A stretch of 15,804 nucleotides of DNA from an uncultured Prevotella sp. Lineage in GTDB: Bacteria; Bacteroidota; Bacteroidia; Bacteroidales; Bacteroidaceae. Below, in pieces: positions 1 to 8,150 of this stretch (position 1 is the first letter of the stretch; each line of letters opens with the position of its first letter). The translations under genes were made by a program, and so were the position numbers. The stretch covers positions 1-15,804 of the forward strand of contig CALCHM010000093.1 of the NCBI GenBank assembly GCA_937901345.1, written 5' to 3'. The notes beneath the pieces are model-generated. The model worked only from the letters and a program-made list of their open reading frames with translations, was not told the origin of the DNA and did no database searches.

Positions 1-223
1 CAAAGGCGCAAAGAGGCGCAAAGTTTACTCAGCATGGTCACTCCTCTCATCTTTCCTCTCTCAACGTTCATCGTTCAACTCTCAACGTTCACCTCAAACC
101 TCAGAACCTCAGAACTTCAGAACAAGACGCCCTCTCTCAACCCTAAACTCTCAACGTTAATCGTTAATCGTTAATCGTTCAACTCTCAACGTTCAACGTT
201 AATCATTCATCTCTCAACAATCC
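1..223. repeat. Dispersed intergenic repeat, copy A (cut by window edge)
   Basis: This gene-free stretch downstream of feoAB opens with a CAAAGGCGCAAAG-type segment and continues through GCATGGTCACTCCTCTCA. The same order of segments occurs at 6360-6410. The rest is a degenerate array of short units built from TCAACGTT, TCGTTCAAC and CCTCAGAAC, including three tandem CGTTAAT units at 155-175. It looks like a low-complexity, non-coding intergenic family scattered through this genome. I see no gene and no clear terminator for feoAB in it. Confidence 0.75.
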
Positions 224-2638
224 TCAAGAAATAAAACTTCCATAAACAAGGAAAGTCAACCAAGACAGGAGGTAGGCGAGCACCGTGGAGTAAGCAACGG
301 AGAAACATGCCCAGCGCCAAGACCCACTTTCGCTACGTATGGCAGCAATCGTGGCAATACAGGGAAGGTAAAGCAACACAAACACCATGTATGCCAGGGC
401 GGTTTGGGAAGTAGTTTGCTGCGTCAATACCGTTTGCAGGCGTGAGGAATTTTCATCGTATGCTTCTTCATAATCTCCAGCGTAGAGCACGCCCAGGGTA
501 CTGACTACAAGTTCCTTCGCTCCGACCCCACTCAAAATACCTACCGACATTTGCCAGTCAAAGTCCATAGGTGCAAAGAGGGGTTCGATGCCACGCCCAA
601 GGTATTCCAGGTATGAACATGCTGCAGTTTCCTGCTGTTCGTCGTGGGACGTTGTCGGTACGTTGAAATAACCCAATGCCCAAATAACGATAGAGAATGC
701 AAGAATGAGTCCGCCCATCTTCTGTAAATACTGACGTCCCTTTTCCCACGTGTGTCGGAAGATAGACTTAGCCGTGGGGATGCGATAAGGCGGCAATTCC
801 ATCACGAAGGGAAGATCCTCGCCAACGTTGAACCACTTCGAGAACAACTTGGCTGAGAGCAATGCGACAAGAATACCCAAAGCATAAAGCGCCAGCATCA
901 CCACACTACCAGCATGCGGGAAGAAAGCCCCAATGAGCAGAATATAAATGGGCAAGCGTGCCGAGCAGGACATGAAGGGAATAATGAGCATCGTTATGAG
1001 TCTGCTCTTGGGATTCTCAATCATGCGCGTTGCCATTACCGAGGGAACGTTACAACCCAATCCCATCACCATAGGGATGAGCGACTTGCCATGAAGACCA
1101 ATGCGGTGCATCAACTTATCCGTAATGAATGCCGTTCGTGCCATATACCCCGTATCTTCAAGTAACGAGATGAAGAGGTAGAGCAACAAGATGTTGGGCA
1201 GGAACACAATGACACTCCCCACCCCCCCAATGGCGCCGTCAACAATCATGTCGCGCAACATGCCATCGGGCATGCTCATCTGAACAAATGCCGCTAAGTT
1301 ATCGACCAACCACGTGAGCCACTGCATGGGATACTCGCCCAGCGTAAAGGTGACTTCAAAGATGATATACAGCAGGGTGAGGAAGATGGGGTAACTCAAC
1401 CACTTGTTAGTGACAATGCGGTCAATGCGTTCAGAAAGTGTTTCGGCATGTTTCTTCACGTGTGAACAACGGTGCGTCTCCTTCAGTGCCCCTTGGATAA
1501 AACCATATTTCGCATCAATCAATGCCTCTTCAGCATTCACCGACAGTTCTCGAAGTATGCGTTGCTGTTCTTCATAACGCGCGGACACCAGTTCGTCGTG
1601 GTTGTTGAGCGTATCCACAAATTTGTTGTATTCCTTATCGCCCTCAAGCAATTTGATGGCAAGATAGCGCGTAGAATATTTGTGGCGGATTTGTCCGTTT
1701 TTCTGAATCACCTCCTTGATGCGGTCAATGCTGCGCTCGAGTTCTGAACCGTGGTTAACATGGATGTGGCGTGCAACAGATGATTTGTACTCATAGACAT
1801 CTATCACCTGCTCAAACAGTTCTTGGATTCCCTCACCACTGCGCGAAACCGTTGGCACCATGGGAGCACCCAGCAGGATGCCTAATTGGTCGTAATCCAA
1901 ATGATCACCATTGGCACGCACCTCGTCATACATATTCAACGCCACAACCATGCGCAGGTTCATATCAATCAACTGCGTGGTGAGATAGAGGTTGCGCTCC
2001 AAGTTGGATGCGTCTACAACGTTGATAACCACGTCAGGTGTTTGCTCAATGAGTTGACTTCTGACATAACGTTCTTCAGCACTGTATGCCGAAAGCGAAT
2101 ACGTGCCGGGTAAATCTACAAGTACAATGGTGTAACGTTCGCCCGTCGCTTCTCTGACAAATTGGAATTTACCTTCCTTGGCGTCGATGGTCACCCCCGC
2201 ATAGTTTCCCACATGCTCTTTACTTCCAGAGGCAACGTTAAACAACGAGGTCTTACCACAGTTAGGATTTCCCACAAGCGCTACTCTGAGGGTGTTACCT
2301 TGCAGGTCGGCCATTTGTTGCATGCGGTGTACCAATTCCGATTGGTCTTGTTCGGAAGGGGTAAGGGCAGAAAGGCGCTCATCGGATTCAAGATGTGATT
2401 GCTGTTCCACATCGTCCTCACCCACAACTTCAACCAATGCGGCTTCTTCACGACGCAGCGAAATCTTGTAGCCCATCAGTTCGTATTCAATGGGGTCACG
2501 CAAGGGGGCATTGAGAACAACCTTAATCTTCTTCCCCTTAATGAATCCCATTTCAACAATGCGCTTACGAAAACCACCGTGACCACCAACCTTGGCAATC
2601 ACGGCAATCTGACCTGTATGTAAATCTGATAATTTCAT
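224..2638 (-). CDS. feoB: FeoA-FeoB fusion, ferrous iron transporter
   Basis: This 804-residue protein takes up Fe2+ across the inner membrane. Residues 1-73 form a FeoA (SH3-like) domain, and a linker of about 40 residues follows. The FeoB G domain shows G1 GNPNCGKTS (123-131), G2 VGNYAGVT (143-150), G3 DLPG (175-178) and G4 NMYD (235-238). Residues of about 410-804 form the membrane core, with two Gate regions: GLGCNVPSV at 526-534 with CSARLP at 558-563, and GAKELVVSTLGVL from 706. Fusion of FeoA to FeoB is common in Bacteroidales. The ATG at 2638 begins directly with the FeoA domain, so the start is secure. The gene is followed by repeats and is separated by 83 bp from the next gene upstream on the same strand. 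I see no truncation or frameshift. Confidence 0.97.
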   Translation of the reverse strand: MKLSDLHTGQIAVIAKVGGHGGFRKRIVEMGFIKGKKIKVVLNAPLRDPIEYELMGYKISLRREEAALVEVVGEDDVEQQSHLESDERLSALTPSEQDQSELVHRMQQMADLQGNTLRVALVGNPNCGKTSLFNVASGSKEHVGNYAGVTIDAKEGKFQFVREATGERYTIVLVDLPGTYSLSAYSAEERYVRSQLIEQTPDVVINVVDASNLERNLYLTTQLIDMNLRMVVALNMYDEVRANGDHLDYDQLGILLGAPMVPTVSRSGEGIQELFEQVIDVYEYKSSVARHIHVNHGSELERSIDRIKEVIQKNGQIRHKYSTRYLAIKLLEGDKEYNKFVDTLNNHDELVSARYEEQQRILRELSVNAEEALIDAKYGFIQGALKETHRCSHVKKHAETLSERIDRIVTNKWLSYPIFLTLLYIIFEVTFTLGEYPMQWLTWLVDNLAAFVQMSMPDGMLRDMIVDGAIGGVGSVIVFLPNILLLYLFISLLEDTGYMARTAFITDKLMHRIGLHGKSLIPMVMGLGCNVPSVMATRMIENPKSRLITMLIIPFMSCSARLPIYILLIGAFFPHAGSVVMLALYALGILVALLSAKLFSKWFNVGEDLPFVMELPPYRIPTAKSIFRHTWEKGRQYLQKMGGLILAFSIVIWALGYFNVPTTSHDEQQETAACSYLEYLGRGIEPLFAPMDFDWQMSVGILSGVGAKELVVSTLGVLYAGDYEEAYDENSSRLQTVLTQQTTSQTALAYMVFVLLYLPCIATIAAIRSESGSWRWACFSVAYSTVLAYLLSWLTFLVYGSFIS

Positions 2639-2659
2639 GCTTATACAGAAGAATTAAGA

Positions 2660-2700
2660 AACAGACAACGGACTGCTCCAAAAATCGACCGCTGTCTGTT
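2660..2700. promoter_or_regulatory. Imperfect 12-bp dyad between the barrel-protein gene and feoAB
   Basis: Arms at 2660-2671 (AACAGACAACGG) and 2689-2700 (CCGCTGTCTGTT) are complementary except for one A-C mismatch, with a 17-base loop. The dyad lies 22 bp before the feoAB start and downstream of the barrel-protein stop codon. It could be a weak terminator for the upstream pair, since the bases after it on the minus strand are T-rich but not a clean T-run. It could also be an operator or RNA structure controlling feoAB. The sequence does not decide between these. Confidence 0.45.
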
Positions 2701-2721
2701 GCATGCGTTGCTATCTCAACC

Positions 2722-3438
2722 TTAATTGAGATCAAAGAGGTAGGATAACTTCGCCATTATCGCCCCGTGATTGGAGCGCGAGAAGACATCCTTCTTAGAA
2801 TTGCCGAAAACGTCAGCCAAACCGTAGTAATAGCGTCCTTCAATCAGAAAATGACCGCTCTTGGTATTGAGTTCGACACCTATGCCACCAGTGATGCCAT
2901 AGTCAAACTTATGTTTTACAGGAAGGTCGTACTGCGCATACAAATTATTGGGACGGTCAGGAACACCCGTGAAGGTAAGTGTCCATTCGTCACTGAACTC
3001 TTTGCTTTGTGAAAGGCAATACCCCACCTGAGGACCTACGAGAAAGAAGAATTGCGCACCGCGTTGCTCTTTACCCCAAGCCAAACGCGCCAGGAAAGGC
3101 ATTTGAAGGTAATCTAAATTCGATTTAAACGTGTCGGGCAAGGGTTGCGAATTATGGTCCATGATGTCTTCTGTCCATCCCAAACGCGTATAATTCAACT
3201 CTACCTGAAGCGCACAACATGCCGATAAGAACTTCTCACTCGTGTATCTGAAAGTGAGCCCTACAGTGGGAGCAACATGAAACTTTTGCGTAATAAGGGG
3301 TTCGAAACCCATTTTATTCATCGTAGCGCCTACACTGACCCCGAAACAGAGGTCGTTGCGATAATCACCAATCTGTGCGCTGGCAACACTCGCAAGTAGC
3401 GAAAATGCGCATGCAACTAGTATTCTTTTGATTTTCAT
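2722..3438 (-). CDS. Outer-membrane beta-barrel protein (PorT-like)
   Basis: This 238-residue exported protein has a clear signal peptide (residues 1 to about 21, ending SVASA before Q22). Alternating polar and aromatic strands follow, and the protein closes on a strand-like LSYLFDLN terminus. This is the pattern of the small outer-membrane beta-barrel family of Bacteroidota (PorT/OMP_b-brl type). Strand segments are visible around LCFGVSVGAT, GLTFRYTS, QVELNYTRLGW, FFFLVGPQVGYC, YGITGGIGVEL and FLIEGRYYYGL. Its ATG overlaps the stop codon of the upstream gene (TAATG at 3436-3440), so the two are probably translationally coupled. The ligand or cargo cannot be told from sequence. It is not a TonB-dependent receptor, being far too short. 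Confidence 0.8.
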   Translation of the reverse strand: MKIKRILVACAFSLLASVASAQIGDYRNDLCFGVSVGATMNKMGFEPLITQKFHVAPTVGLTFRYTSEKFLSACCALQVELNYTRLGWTEDIMDHNSQPLPDTFKSNLDYLQMPFLARLAWGKEQRGAQFFFLVGPQVGYCLSQSKEFSDEWTLTFTGVPDRPNNLYAQYDLPVKHKFDYGITGGIGVELNTKSGHFLIEGRYYYGLADVFGNSKKDVFSRSNHGAIMAKLSYLFDLN

Positions 3439-4730
3439 TATTCCAAAATTTCAGGTGTGTTACCCGATTCAAAATGAAGAAACATTATGCAAGAATTGAC
3501 ATAACCTCCTCGTGACAATTTCTCAAAGGATAATTGTGATTGCAGGTAGTCGATGGCATTACCTTTACGATCCACCTTCGAATCGCCAACACTTGCTGTG
3601 AACAAATAAAGTCCTGTGTCGTAACCGAGTTCGCCCATACGAGGATGCAACATCAGGGGATATGTCTTAAACCATTTGTGGTACGTATCTTCAAATGCAA
3701 TAACCTGCTTGTCGTGGGCGTCATAAAAGTCATTTGCCAAGATGTACGTGTCAAGAGAATTCAACAAATCCACATGTTCCATCGAAAACTCTTGCCACTC
3801 GTTGTGACCAATTACGGACAACTTGTAATCTTTTGCACCGCCCGTAAACTCGTGAATTTGCTTCAATATGGGCACTACGTTTGCCTTGTCACTACCATCC
3901 AAAACAATAACATTAGGAATTGAAGAACTCAAGGCATGCATGAAATCGTCACGCGTGAATCCTTGCGACAAGGTGTGCACTTCACTATTTTGTGACGTCA
4001 TCTTATCCAACCAATAATTTACGACAGCAGCGTTCGTGCCATCTTGAGTGCGAATAATCACACATCTTCTGCCTTTAAAATTCTTACGGAACAATTTGTA
4101 ACTGTCTTCCTGAAGTTTTGCCAAAGGAGTGTTTAACAAATAAAGGTAAGGATTGTTATCAACGTCCTTCACCTTTGAAGAGAAAGGTATAATCGTTTTC
4201 ACCTTCTGTGATTGGGCAAACTCAGACACAGCGTCAAAGTGTGTGGGATACAACGGACCGACAATCACGTCTGGTTTGACTTGCTGCAAAGCTGTGACTG
4301 CTGCAGAAAAATCACTCTTTGCTGCGGGTTCTTCAATGGCAGTAACCTTAACTATTTGACCATTCTCACGTTGTTGGTCGGCAGCCATCAACAAACCACG
4401 ATAAAACTCCAGACAACGTTCGCTTTCCTTCCCCGCAACGGTTAAGGGAAGAACCACGGCAACCGAGAAGGTATCTTTCACAACTGCCTTATTCGACTTA
4501 CGTTCGGGAATATTGATGAGATAACCGCTCTTGAGTTTCTTCTTGGGTTTTGCCTTCAATTCGGGATTGACAGCAATCAAATCGTCAAACGAAACACTGT
4601 AATACTCAGAGATTGACAGCAACGTTTCACCCTTTTGGGTTTCATGAACAGTGCGGATGGAGGTCTGCGCAACTGCAACCATGGAAAAAAGTGAAAAAAT
4701 AACTATAATCAAAGGGCGAATACACTGCAT
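3438..4730 (-). CDS. LysM domain protein with periplasmic-binding-protein-like fold
   Basis: This 430-residue exported protein has a signal peptide (1-22, ending AVAQ) and then one LysM peptidoglycan-binding domain (about 26-76: VHETQKGETLLSIS, NPELK, YLINIPE). From about residue 88 it resembles type I periplasmic binding proteins of the branched-chain amino-acid receptor class (SVAVVLPL, YRGLLMAADQ, VDVIVGPLYPTH-like PDVIVGPLYP at 153-162, NVIVLDGSD at 273-281, ELGYDTGLYLF at 367-377). No permease or ATPase lies beside it, so a transport role is unlikely. It more plausibly links cell wall and envelope sensing or assembly. It is the first gene of a pair with the barrel protein, and a TAnnTTTG element lies about 43 bp upstream of its ATG. 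Confidence 0.82.
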   Translation of the reverse strand: MQCIRPLIIVIFSLFSMVAVAQTSIRTVHETQKGETLLSISEYYSVSFDDLIAVNPELKAKPKKKLKSGYLINIPERKSNKAVVKDTFSVAVVLPLTVAGKESERCLEFYRGLLMAADQQRENGQIVKVTAIEEPAAKSDFSAAVTALQQVKPDVIVGPLYPTHFDAVSEFAQSQKVKTIIPFSSKVKDVDNNPYLYLLNTPLAKLQEDSYKLFRKNFKGRRCVIIRTQDGTNAAVVNYWLDKMTSQNSEVHTLSQGFTRDDFMHALSSSIPNVIVLDGSDKANVVPILKQIHEFTGGAKDYKLSVIGHNEWQEFSMEHVDLLNSLDTYILANDFYDAHDKQVIAFEDTYHKWFKTYPLMLHPRMGELGYDTGLYLFTASVGDSKVDRKGNAIDYLQSQLSFEKLSRGGYVNSCIMFLHFESGNTPEILE

Positions 4731-4772
4731 ATTATTACTTGTTTAAATAAATAATTTGTCAATAATTTGTCG

Positions 4773-4780
4773 CAAAAGTA
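4773..4780 (-). promoter_or_regulatory. Predicted -7 element (TACTTTTG) for the LysM gene
   Basis: Read on the minus strand this is TACTTTTG, a match to the Bacteroidetes TAnnTTTG consensus. Transcription would start near 4766, about 35 bases before the ATG at 4730. I see no strong -33 TTG at the usual spacing. Confidence 0.55.
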
Positions 4781-4802
4781 AGCATTTATAAAATGAAAAC
4801 AC

Positions 4803-4810
4803 TACTTTTG
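4803..4810 (+). promoter_or_regulatory. Predicted -7 element (TACTTTTG) for the PD40 gene
   Basis: The identical TACTTTTG octamer occurs here on the plus strand. It would start transcription near 4816, about 57 bases before the ATG at 4873. It forms an inverted repeat with the minus-strand element at 4773-4780. No convincing -33 element is visible. Confidence 0.5.
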
Positions 4811-4872
4811 AACTCAAAAATCAATATCAACCTACACATCTGTATTCATTTTCACCACTCAAACGATTTAAT

Positions 4873-6153
4873 ATGCATTCTAATATGTCAAAATTTGTGC
4901 TCCTCCTTGCACTTCTCTTTACCGTAATTCCTGATGCCACAGGTCAACGCAGAAAGCAAAAGAAACCCAAAGTGAACCCTGTCGAAGTAGCACGAAAAAT
5001 GATGCTCACGGGTGACTACCCCAAAACCTTGGACTACGTGCTTTCAGCACTTCAGGAACAACAAAAACTGAAACGCCCCACTTGTAACGTTGACTCTTTG
5101 GAGTTTTTAGCAGACACACTCAGAACTGCTGAGGCGAATATCCGCACCACACAACACATCGTGTTTGTCGATAGCATCGTGCTTCCCAAAGATCAAGTCA
5201 TTCAACAACTGAAACTGAACGATGAGATGGGAATGATTTGCACAACGGCAAAACTCCGCAACTATATCAACCTTGTAATCAACGATTCAGGAGAAACAGC
5301 GTACATCAACGCTTTAGGAGACAATGCCTTTCTGGCAACACCGAATAACGGCATCAAGTCACTCGCAAGAACCATCAGAACAGGCAAAACTTGGTCGCAA
5401 CCTGAACCCTTAAACATCGATGAACAAGAAGATACGGAACAGGACTACCCCTTCCTACTCGCAGATGGTGTGAGTCTGTATTACGCAGCAAAGGCGGAAG
5501 ATGGTTACGGAGGATGGGACATCTATGTAACGCGCTATGACAATGAAGATAAAACCTTCTTGAAACCGCAAAACATAGGCATGCCTTTTAACTCTGAAGC
5601 AAACGACTACATGTATTATATTGATGAAAGTATCAACACGGGATACTTCCTTACTGACCGTCGACAACCCGAAGGTATGGTTTGCCTCTATACCTTTATC
5701 CCCAATGCTTCACACACAACATACGCCCCCGACACGGACTTCATCACCCTCTACCAAGCAGCGCATTTGCAAAACATCGAAGCAACACAAGTGGGACAGG
5801 AAGAACGCATCAACGAATGGAGAGCACAACTCAACCAGAATGCGGACGTTAAGGAGCATAACGAACATACTAGGTATATCATCAACAACACGACTGTTTA
5901 CACCGACATTGAGCAATTTAAAAATCCTGAAGCAAAGGCTATCGCTATGGATCTCACCCAACTTTATGTCAACCAAAACTCTCAGGAAAAACTGTTAGAT
6001 ATACTTCGTAAACAATACGCGACTCATCCTTCGACAGCCCTGCGTGACAACATCCTTCAATTGGAAGCAGAACGCGAACAGACCATCCGCACCATCAAGG
6101 ATAAAGAAATTAAAATGCGAGCAGCCGAACTCCATGCTGTTTCCAAAATCTAA
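4873..6153 (+). CDS. Exported protein with PD40-like beta-propeller segment
   Basis: This 426-residue protein has an N-terminal hydrophobic signal segment (about 8-24, before GQRRKQKK) and is probably exported or envelope-bound. Residues of about 190-275 resemble the PD40/WD40-like propeller repeats of Bacteroidota envelope proteins (YPFLLADG, SLYYAAK, GYGGWDIYV, FNSEANDYMYYI, GYFLTDRR). The first 90 residues are helical and could form TPR-like hairpins. The C-terminal 60 residues are charged and helical, probably a coiled coil. There is no OmpA domain, unlike many PD40 proteins. The ATG at 4873 is used here, but the ATG at 4885 (residue 5) would also keep the signal segment. It is transcribed divergently from the LysM/barrel pair. 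The exact function is unknown. Confidence 0.75.
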   Translation: MHSNMSKFVLLLALLFTVIPDATGQRRKQKKPKVNPVEVARKMMLTGDYPKTLDYVLSALQEQQKLKRPTCNVDSLEFLADTLRTAEANIRTTQHIVFVDSIVLPKDQVIQQLKLNDEMGMICTTAKLRNYINLVINDSGETAYINALGDNAFLATPNNGIKSLARTIRTGKTWSQPEPLNIDEQEDTEQDYPFLLADGVSLYYAAKAEDGYGGWDIYVTRYDNEDKTFLKPQNIGMPFNSEANDYMYYIDESINTGYFLTDRRQPEGMVCLYTFIPNASHTTYAPDTDFITLYQAAHLQNIEATQVGQEERINEWRAQLNQNADVKEHNEHTRYIINNTTVYTDIEQFKNPEAKAIAMDLTQLYVNQNSQEKLLDILRKQYATHPSTALRDNILQLEAEREQTIRTIKDKEIKMRAAELHAVSKI

Positions 6154-6213
6154 ACAGCATCAAAGACCACATAGTGATGAGGGGTGCGAAGACACTCCGA
6201 AGGACAACTATAT

Positions 6214-6510
6214 CTGATTCAACACGTTGATTATTTGTCTCCACGTATCACGGGTATTAGGGTTGCACACAGAAATCACAGAACACACAGAATAGCGAAT
6301 CGCTTTGCTCTCGCTCCATCCGGATGGAAAGTTCATGCTAATTATTTGTGTGTGTCACGCAAAGGCGCAAAGATTCGCAAAGTTTATTCCGCATGGTCAC
6401 TCCTCTCAACGTTCATCTTTAATCTTTCATCGTTCACCTCAGAACTTCAGAACCTCAGAACCTCAGAACGAGGCATCTTCTCTCAACTTTCAACTTTAAT
6501 CGTTCCCGTT
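6214..6510 (+). repeat. Dispersed intergenic repeat, copy B
   Basis: This is a non-coding repeat of about 300 bp. In order it has a TTGATTATTTGTCTCCACG head, GTATTAGGGTTGCACACAG (6254-6272), a CACAGAA-rich stretch, a palindrome-rich part (AGCGAATCGCT at 6294-6304, CATCCGGATG at 6318-6327), TCACGCAAAGGCGCAAAG (6355-6372), then degenerate CAACGTTCATC/CCTCAGAAC units. The 40 bases 6254-6293 are identical to 6714-6753 in copy C. Open frames across it are not gene-like. Confidence 0.85.
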
Positions 6511-6522
6511 CTTCTTTCCTTA

Positions 6523-6607
6523 GCGCTCCTTTGCGTCTTTGCGTGAGCTAATCCAGCACAAACGTAGTGTGTGCGCCTTTCTGTGTATTCTGAGGATTCT
6601 GTGTGCC
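6523..6607 (-). repeat. Dispersed repeat, inverted partial copy
   Basis: Read on the minus strand this segment carries CACAGAATCCTCAGAATACACAG (about 6581-6603) and then TCACGCAAAGACGCAAAG (6529-6546). These are diverged forms of the CACAGAA and TCACGCAAAGGCGCAAAG parts of copies B and C, in the same order. It therefore lies inverted between the two direct copies. Confidence 0.7.
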
Positions 6608-6659
6608 AATAATATTTTATAAACAGTACAGATGTTTTCACTCCGCAAGGCAACTGTTT

Positions 6660-6995
6660 CATCTGTATAATCACGTTGACTATTTATCTCCGGCGGATCT
6701 CGTGTATCTGCGCGTATTAGGGTTGCACACAGAAATCACAGAACACACAGAATTGCGATTCGCTTTGCTCTCGCTCCATCCGGATGGAAAGTTCACGCTA
6801 ATTATTTTTGACCTCACGCAAAGGCGCAAAGATTCGCAAAGTTTACTCCTCTCATCTTTCAACGTTCATCTTTCAACTTTTAACTCTCATCTTTAATCGT
6901 TCAACGTTCACCTCAGAACTTCAGAACCTCAGAACGAGTCATCTCCTCTGAACTCTCATCGTTCAACGTTCAACGTTCATCGTTCAACGTTAATC
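6660..6995 (+). repeat. Dispersed intergenic repeat, copy C
   Basis: This is a second direct copy, offset by 460 bases from copy B. It shares the 40-base block at 6714-6753, the CATCCGGATG palindrome and the TCACGCAAAGGCGCAAAG segment (6814-6831), then the same type of degenerate CAACGTTCATC/CCTCAGAAC tail. With copy B and the inverted part-copy it fills most of the 1-kb gene-free gap between 6154 and 7153. Confidence 0.85.
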
Positions 6996-7021
6996 ATCCA
7001 AATTATAATATGTACGCGCAA

Positions 7022-7068
7022 GGATTTGCAAAAATCCGTTAACAAGATTTTCCTTCCATAGGAGGAAA
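7022..7068. other. Two small hairpins before the 7154 gene
   Basis: GGATTT (7022-7027) and AAATCC (7032-7037) form a perfect 6-bp hairpin with loop GCAA. TTTCCTTCC (7049-7057) and GGAGGAAA (7061-7068) form a second, with one bulge. Neither is followed by a T-run, so neither is a standard terminator. They sit about 55-100 bp upstream of the predicted promoter. Any role is unknown. Confidence 0.35.
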
Positions 7069-7121
7069 TTATTATTAACAGAGGTTAACAGAAACGATAG
7101 TTCTTTTTAATTTAAAATTTC

Positions 7122-7129
7122 TACCTTTG
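7122..7129 (+). promoter_or_regulatory. Predicted -7 element (TACCTTTG) for the 7154 gene
   Basis: TACCTTTG matches the Bacteroidetes TAnnTTTG consensus. It would start transcription near 7135, giving a leader of about 20 bases before the ATG at 7154. It supports that start codon. No clear -33 element is seen. Confidence 0.6.
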
Positions 7130-7153
7130 TAATTCAATAACTAAATAAAAATT

Positions 7154-7981
7154 ATGAGAAAACTTATTCTATTAATCTTTATCACAATCGCATCTCTTGC
7201 ACATGCAGAAGTCAATCAAAACGATGTTGTCATGGTGTCATACGAGCAACGCTGGATCGACCATGAAGGAACAATTGCCTTGAAAAACAATACATCGGGC
7301 GATGTAAACAAGGTAACCTTTATGATTACCTATCTTGACATGAATGGCACCCAACTTGACTATTCCGAATATACCATTCGCACAAACATCAAGCCAGGCA
7401 TGAGCAAAAAAGCCAATATTCCGGCTTATGAGCATAATAGGCATTATTCATATTATAAATCAGAGGGAGCTCCTGTTTCAAGAAAACCCTTTAAGATACG
7501 ATACACCCTCATCTCCCACGACGGAGCAAGAGGTGCTGTGCAACCAGCAACAAATACACCTGCAACTGATAATAAAGAAGCAGCAAGAGTGGTTAGACAG
7601 GGTAGCAACGTAAAACATTCCGGACTCACAGAAAAGCAAATTAGAGATATTATTCGTGAAGAAGTGGCAAAAGCATTAGAGGGCCAACAAAAGTATACCA
7701 CTAATGATATATATGAAGATAATGCCAACACAACAGCAGAGACAGCAGTGGATGAAGAGGAGCCAGCTGATGACTCATGGATCCCTATAATATCTCTGAT
7801 AATTATGCTATTCGCCTTTGCATTTATAATAGGACTTTACTATCTTGTCGGCAAAATGGCCATTGACCGTGGTCGTAGCAGCGCAGGCTGGATAGCCTTA
7901 AGTTTGTTTTTAAGTCCAATAATAGTAATCATCCTCCTTGCATTGTTTGGAGATGCTAATAATAGAAGGGAGAGGTATTAA
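7154..7981 (+). CDS. Unrecognised exported protein with two C-terminal membrane segments
   Basis: This 275-residue protein is not one I recognise. It has a signal peptide (1-18, ending LAHA) and then a beta-rich domain of about 100 residues (21-120) with the pattern of a small beta-sandwich (EGTIALKNNTSGDVNKVTF, FMITYLDMNG). A polar, low-complexity linker follows (about 125-208) that includes a short amphipathic helix (TEKQIRDIIREEVAKALEG, 159-177). Two membrane segments lie at 209-233 and 245-266, separated by KMAIDRGRSSAG, and the C-terminus is basic (RRERY). The beta domain would face the periplasm. It is the last gene before the tracrRNA/cas9 region and reads toward the convergent tracrRNA. 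Nothing in its sequence ties it to CRISPR function, so I treat it as an unrelated neighbour. Confidence 0.7.
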   Translation: MRKLILLIFITIASLAHAEVNQNDVVMVSYEQRWIDHEGTIALKNNTSGDVNKVTFMITYLDMNGTQLDYSEYTIRTNIKPGMSKKANIPAYEHNRHYSYYKSEGAPVSRKPFKIRYTLISHDGARGAVQPATNTPATDNKEAARVVRQGSNVKHSGLTEKQIRDIIREEVAKALEGQQKYTTNDIYEDNANTTAETAVDEEEPADDSWIPIISLIIMLFAFAFIIGLYYLVGKMAIDRGRSSAGWIALSLFLSPIIVIILLALFGDANNRRERY

Positions 7982-8025
7982 GTGAGGTTGTAAGGTTATT
8001 AGGTTTGAGGTTTTTCTCACCTTTC

Positions 8026-8050
8026 CTGTCTTGAGCTTTGTCGAAGGAGG
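8026..8050. repeat. Short dispersed motif (TTGAGCTTTGTCGAAGG type)
   Basis: CCTGTCTTGAGCTTTGTCGAAGGAGG downstream of the 7154 gene resembles a short motif (CTTCGACAAAGCTCAAG on the other strand) that recurs between genes in many bacteria. It is flanked by G-rich, low-complexity sequence. No function can be assigned. Confidence 0.35.
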
Positions 8051-8150
8051 GAGAGGAGGTTAGGAGGGGGATAGAAAAATGGTAGCAAAACTATAACCAC
8101 GCAAATATTACTGAAAAGTTTAAGGTTATTCTGAGTTTTTGCGAAGATGC

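Noticed and set aside
914..2623. Several plus-strand open frames antisense to feoAB
   Set aside because: They are complements of a strongly conserved FeoAB frame and show no domain or promoter of their own.
6184..6896. Open frames in the 6.2-6.9 kb gap
   Set aside because: They lie wholly inside the dispersed repeats, occur on both strands in overlapping frames, and translate to repeat-derived low-complexity sequence.
8046..8080. G-rich run (GGAGGGAGAGGAGG) as a quadruplex or ribosome-binding element
   Set aside because: The G-runs are short and irregular and no start codon follows at a useful distance.
8139..8149. Eleven-base match between a spacer (near 14684) and TGCGAAGATGC downstream of the tracrRNA
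   Set aside because: A match of this length is expected by chance among 14 spacers in a window of this size. It is not evidence of self-targeting.
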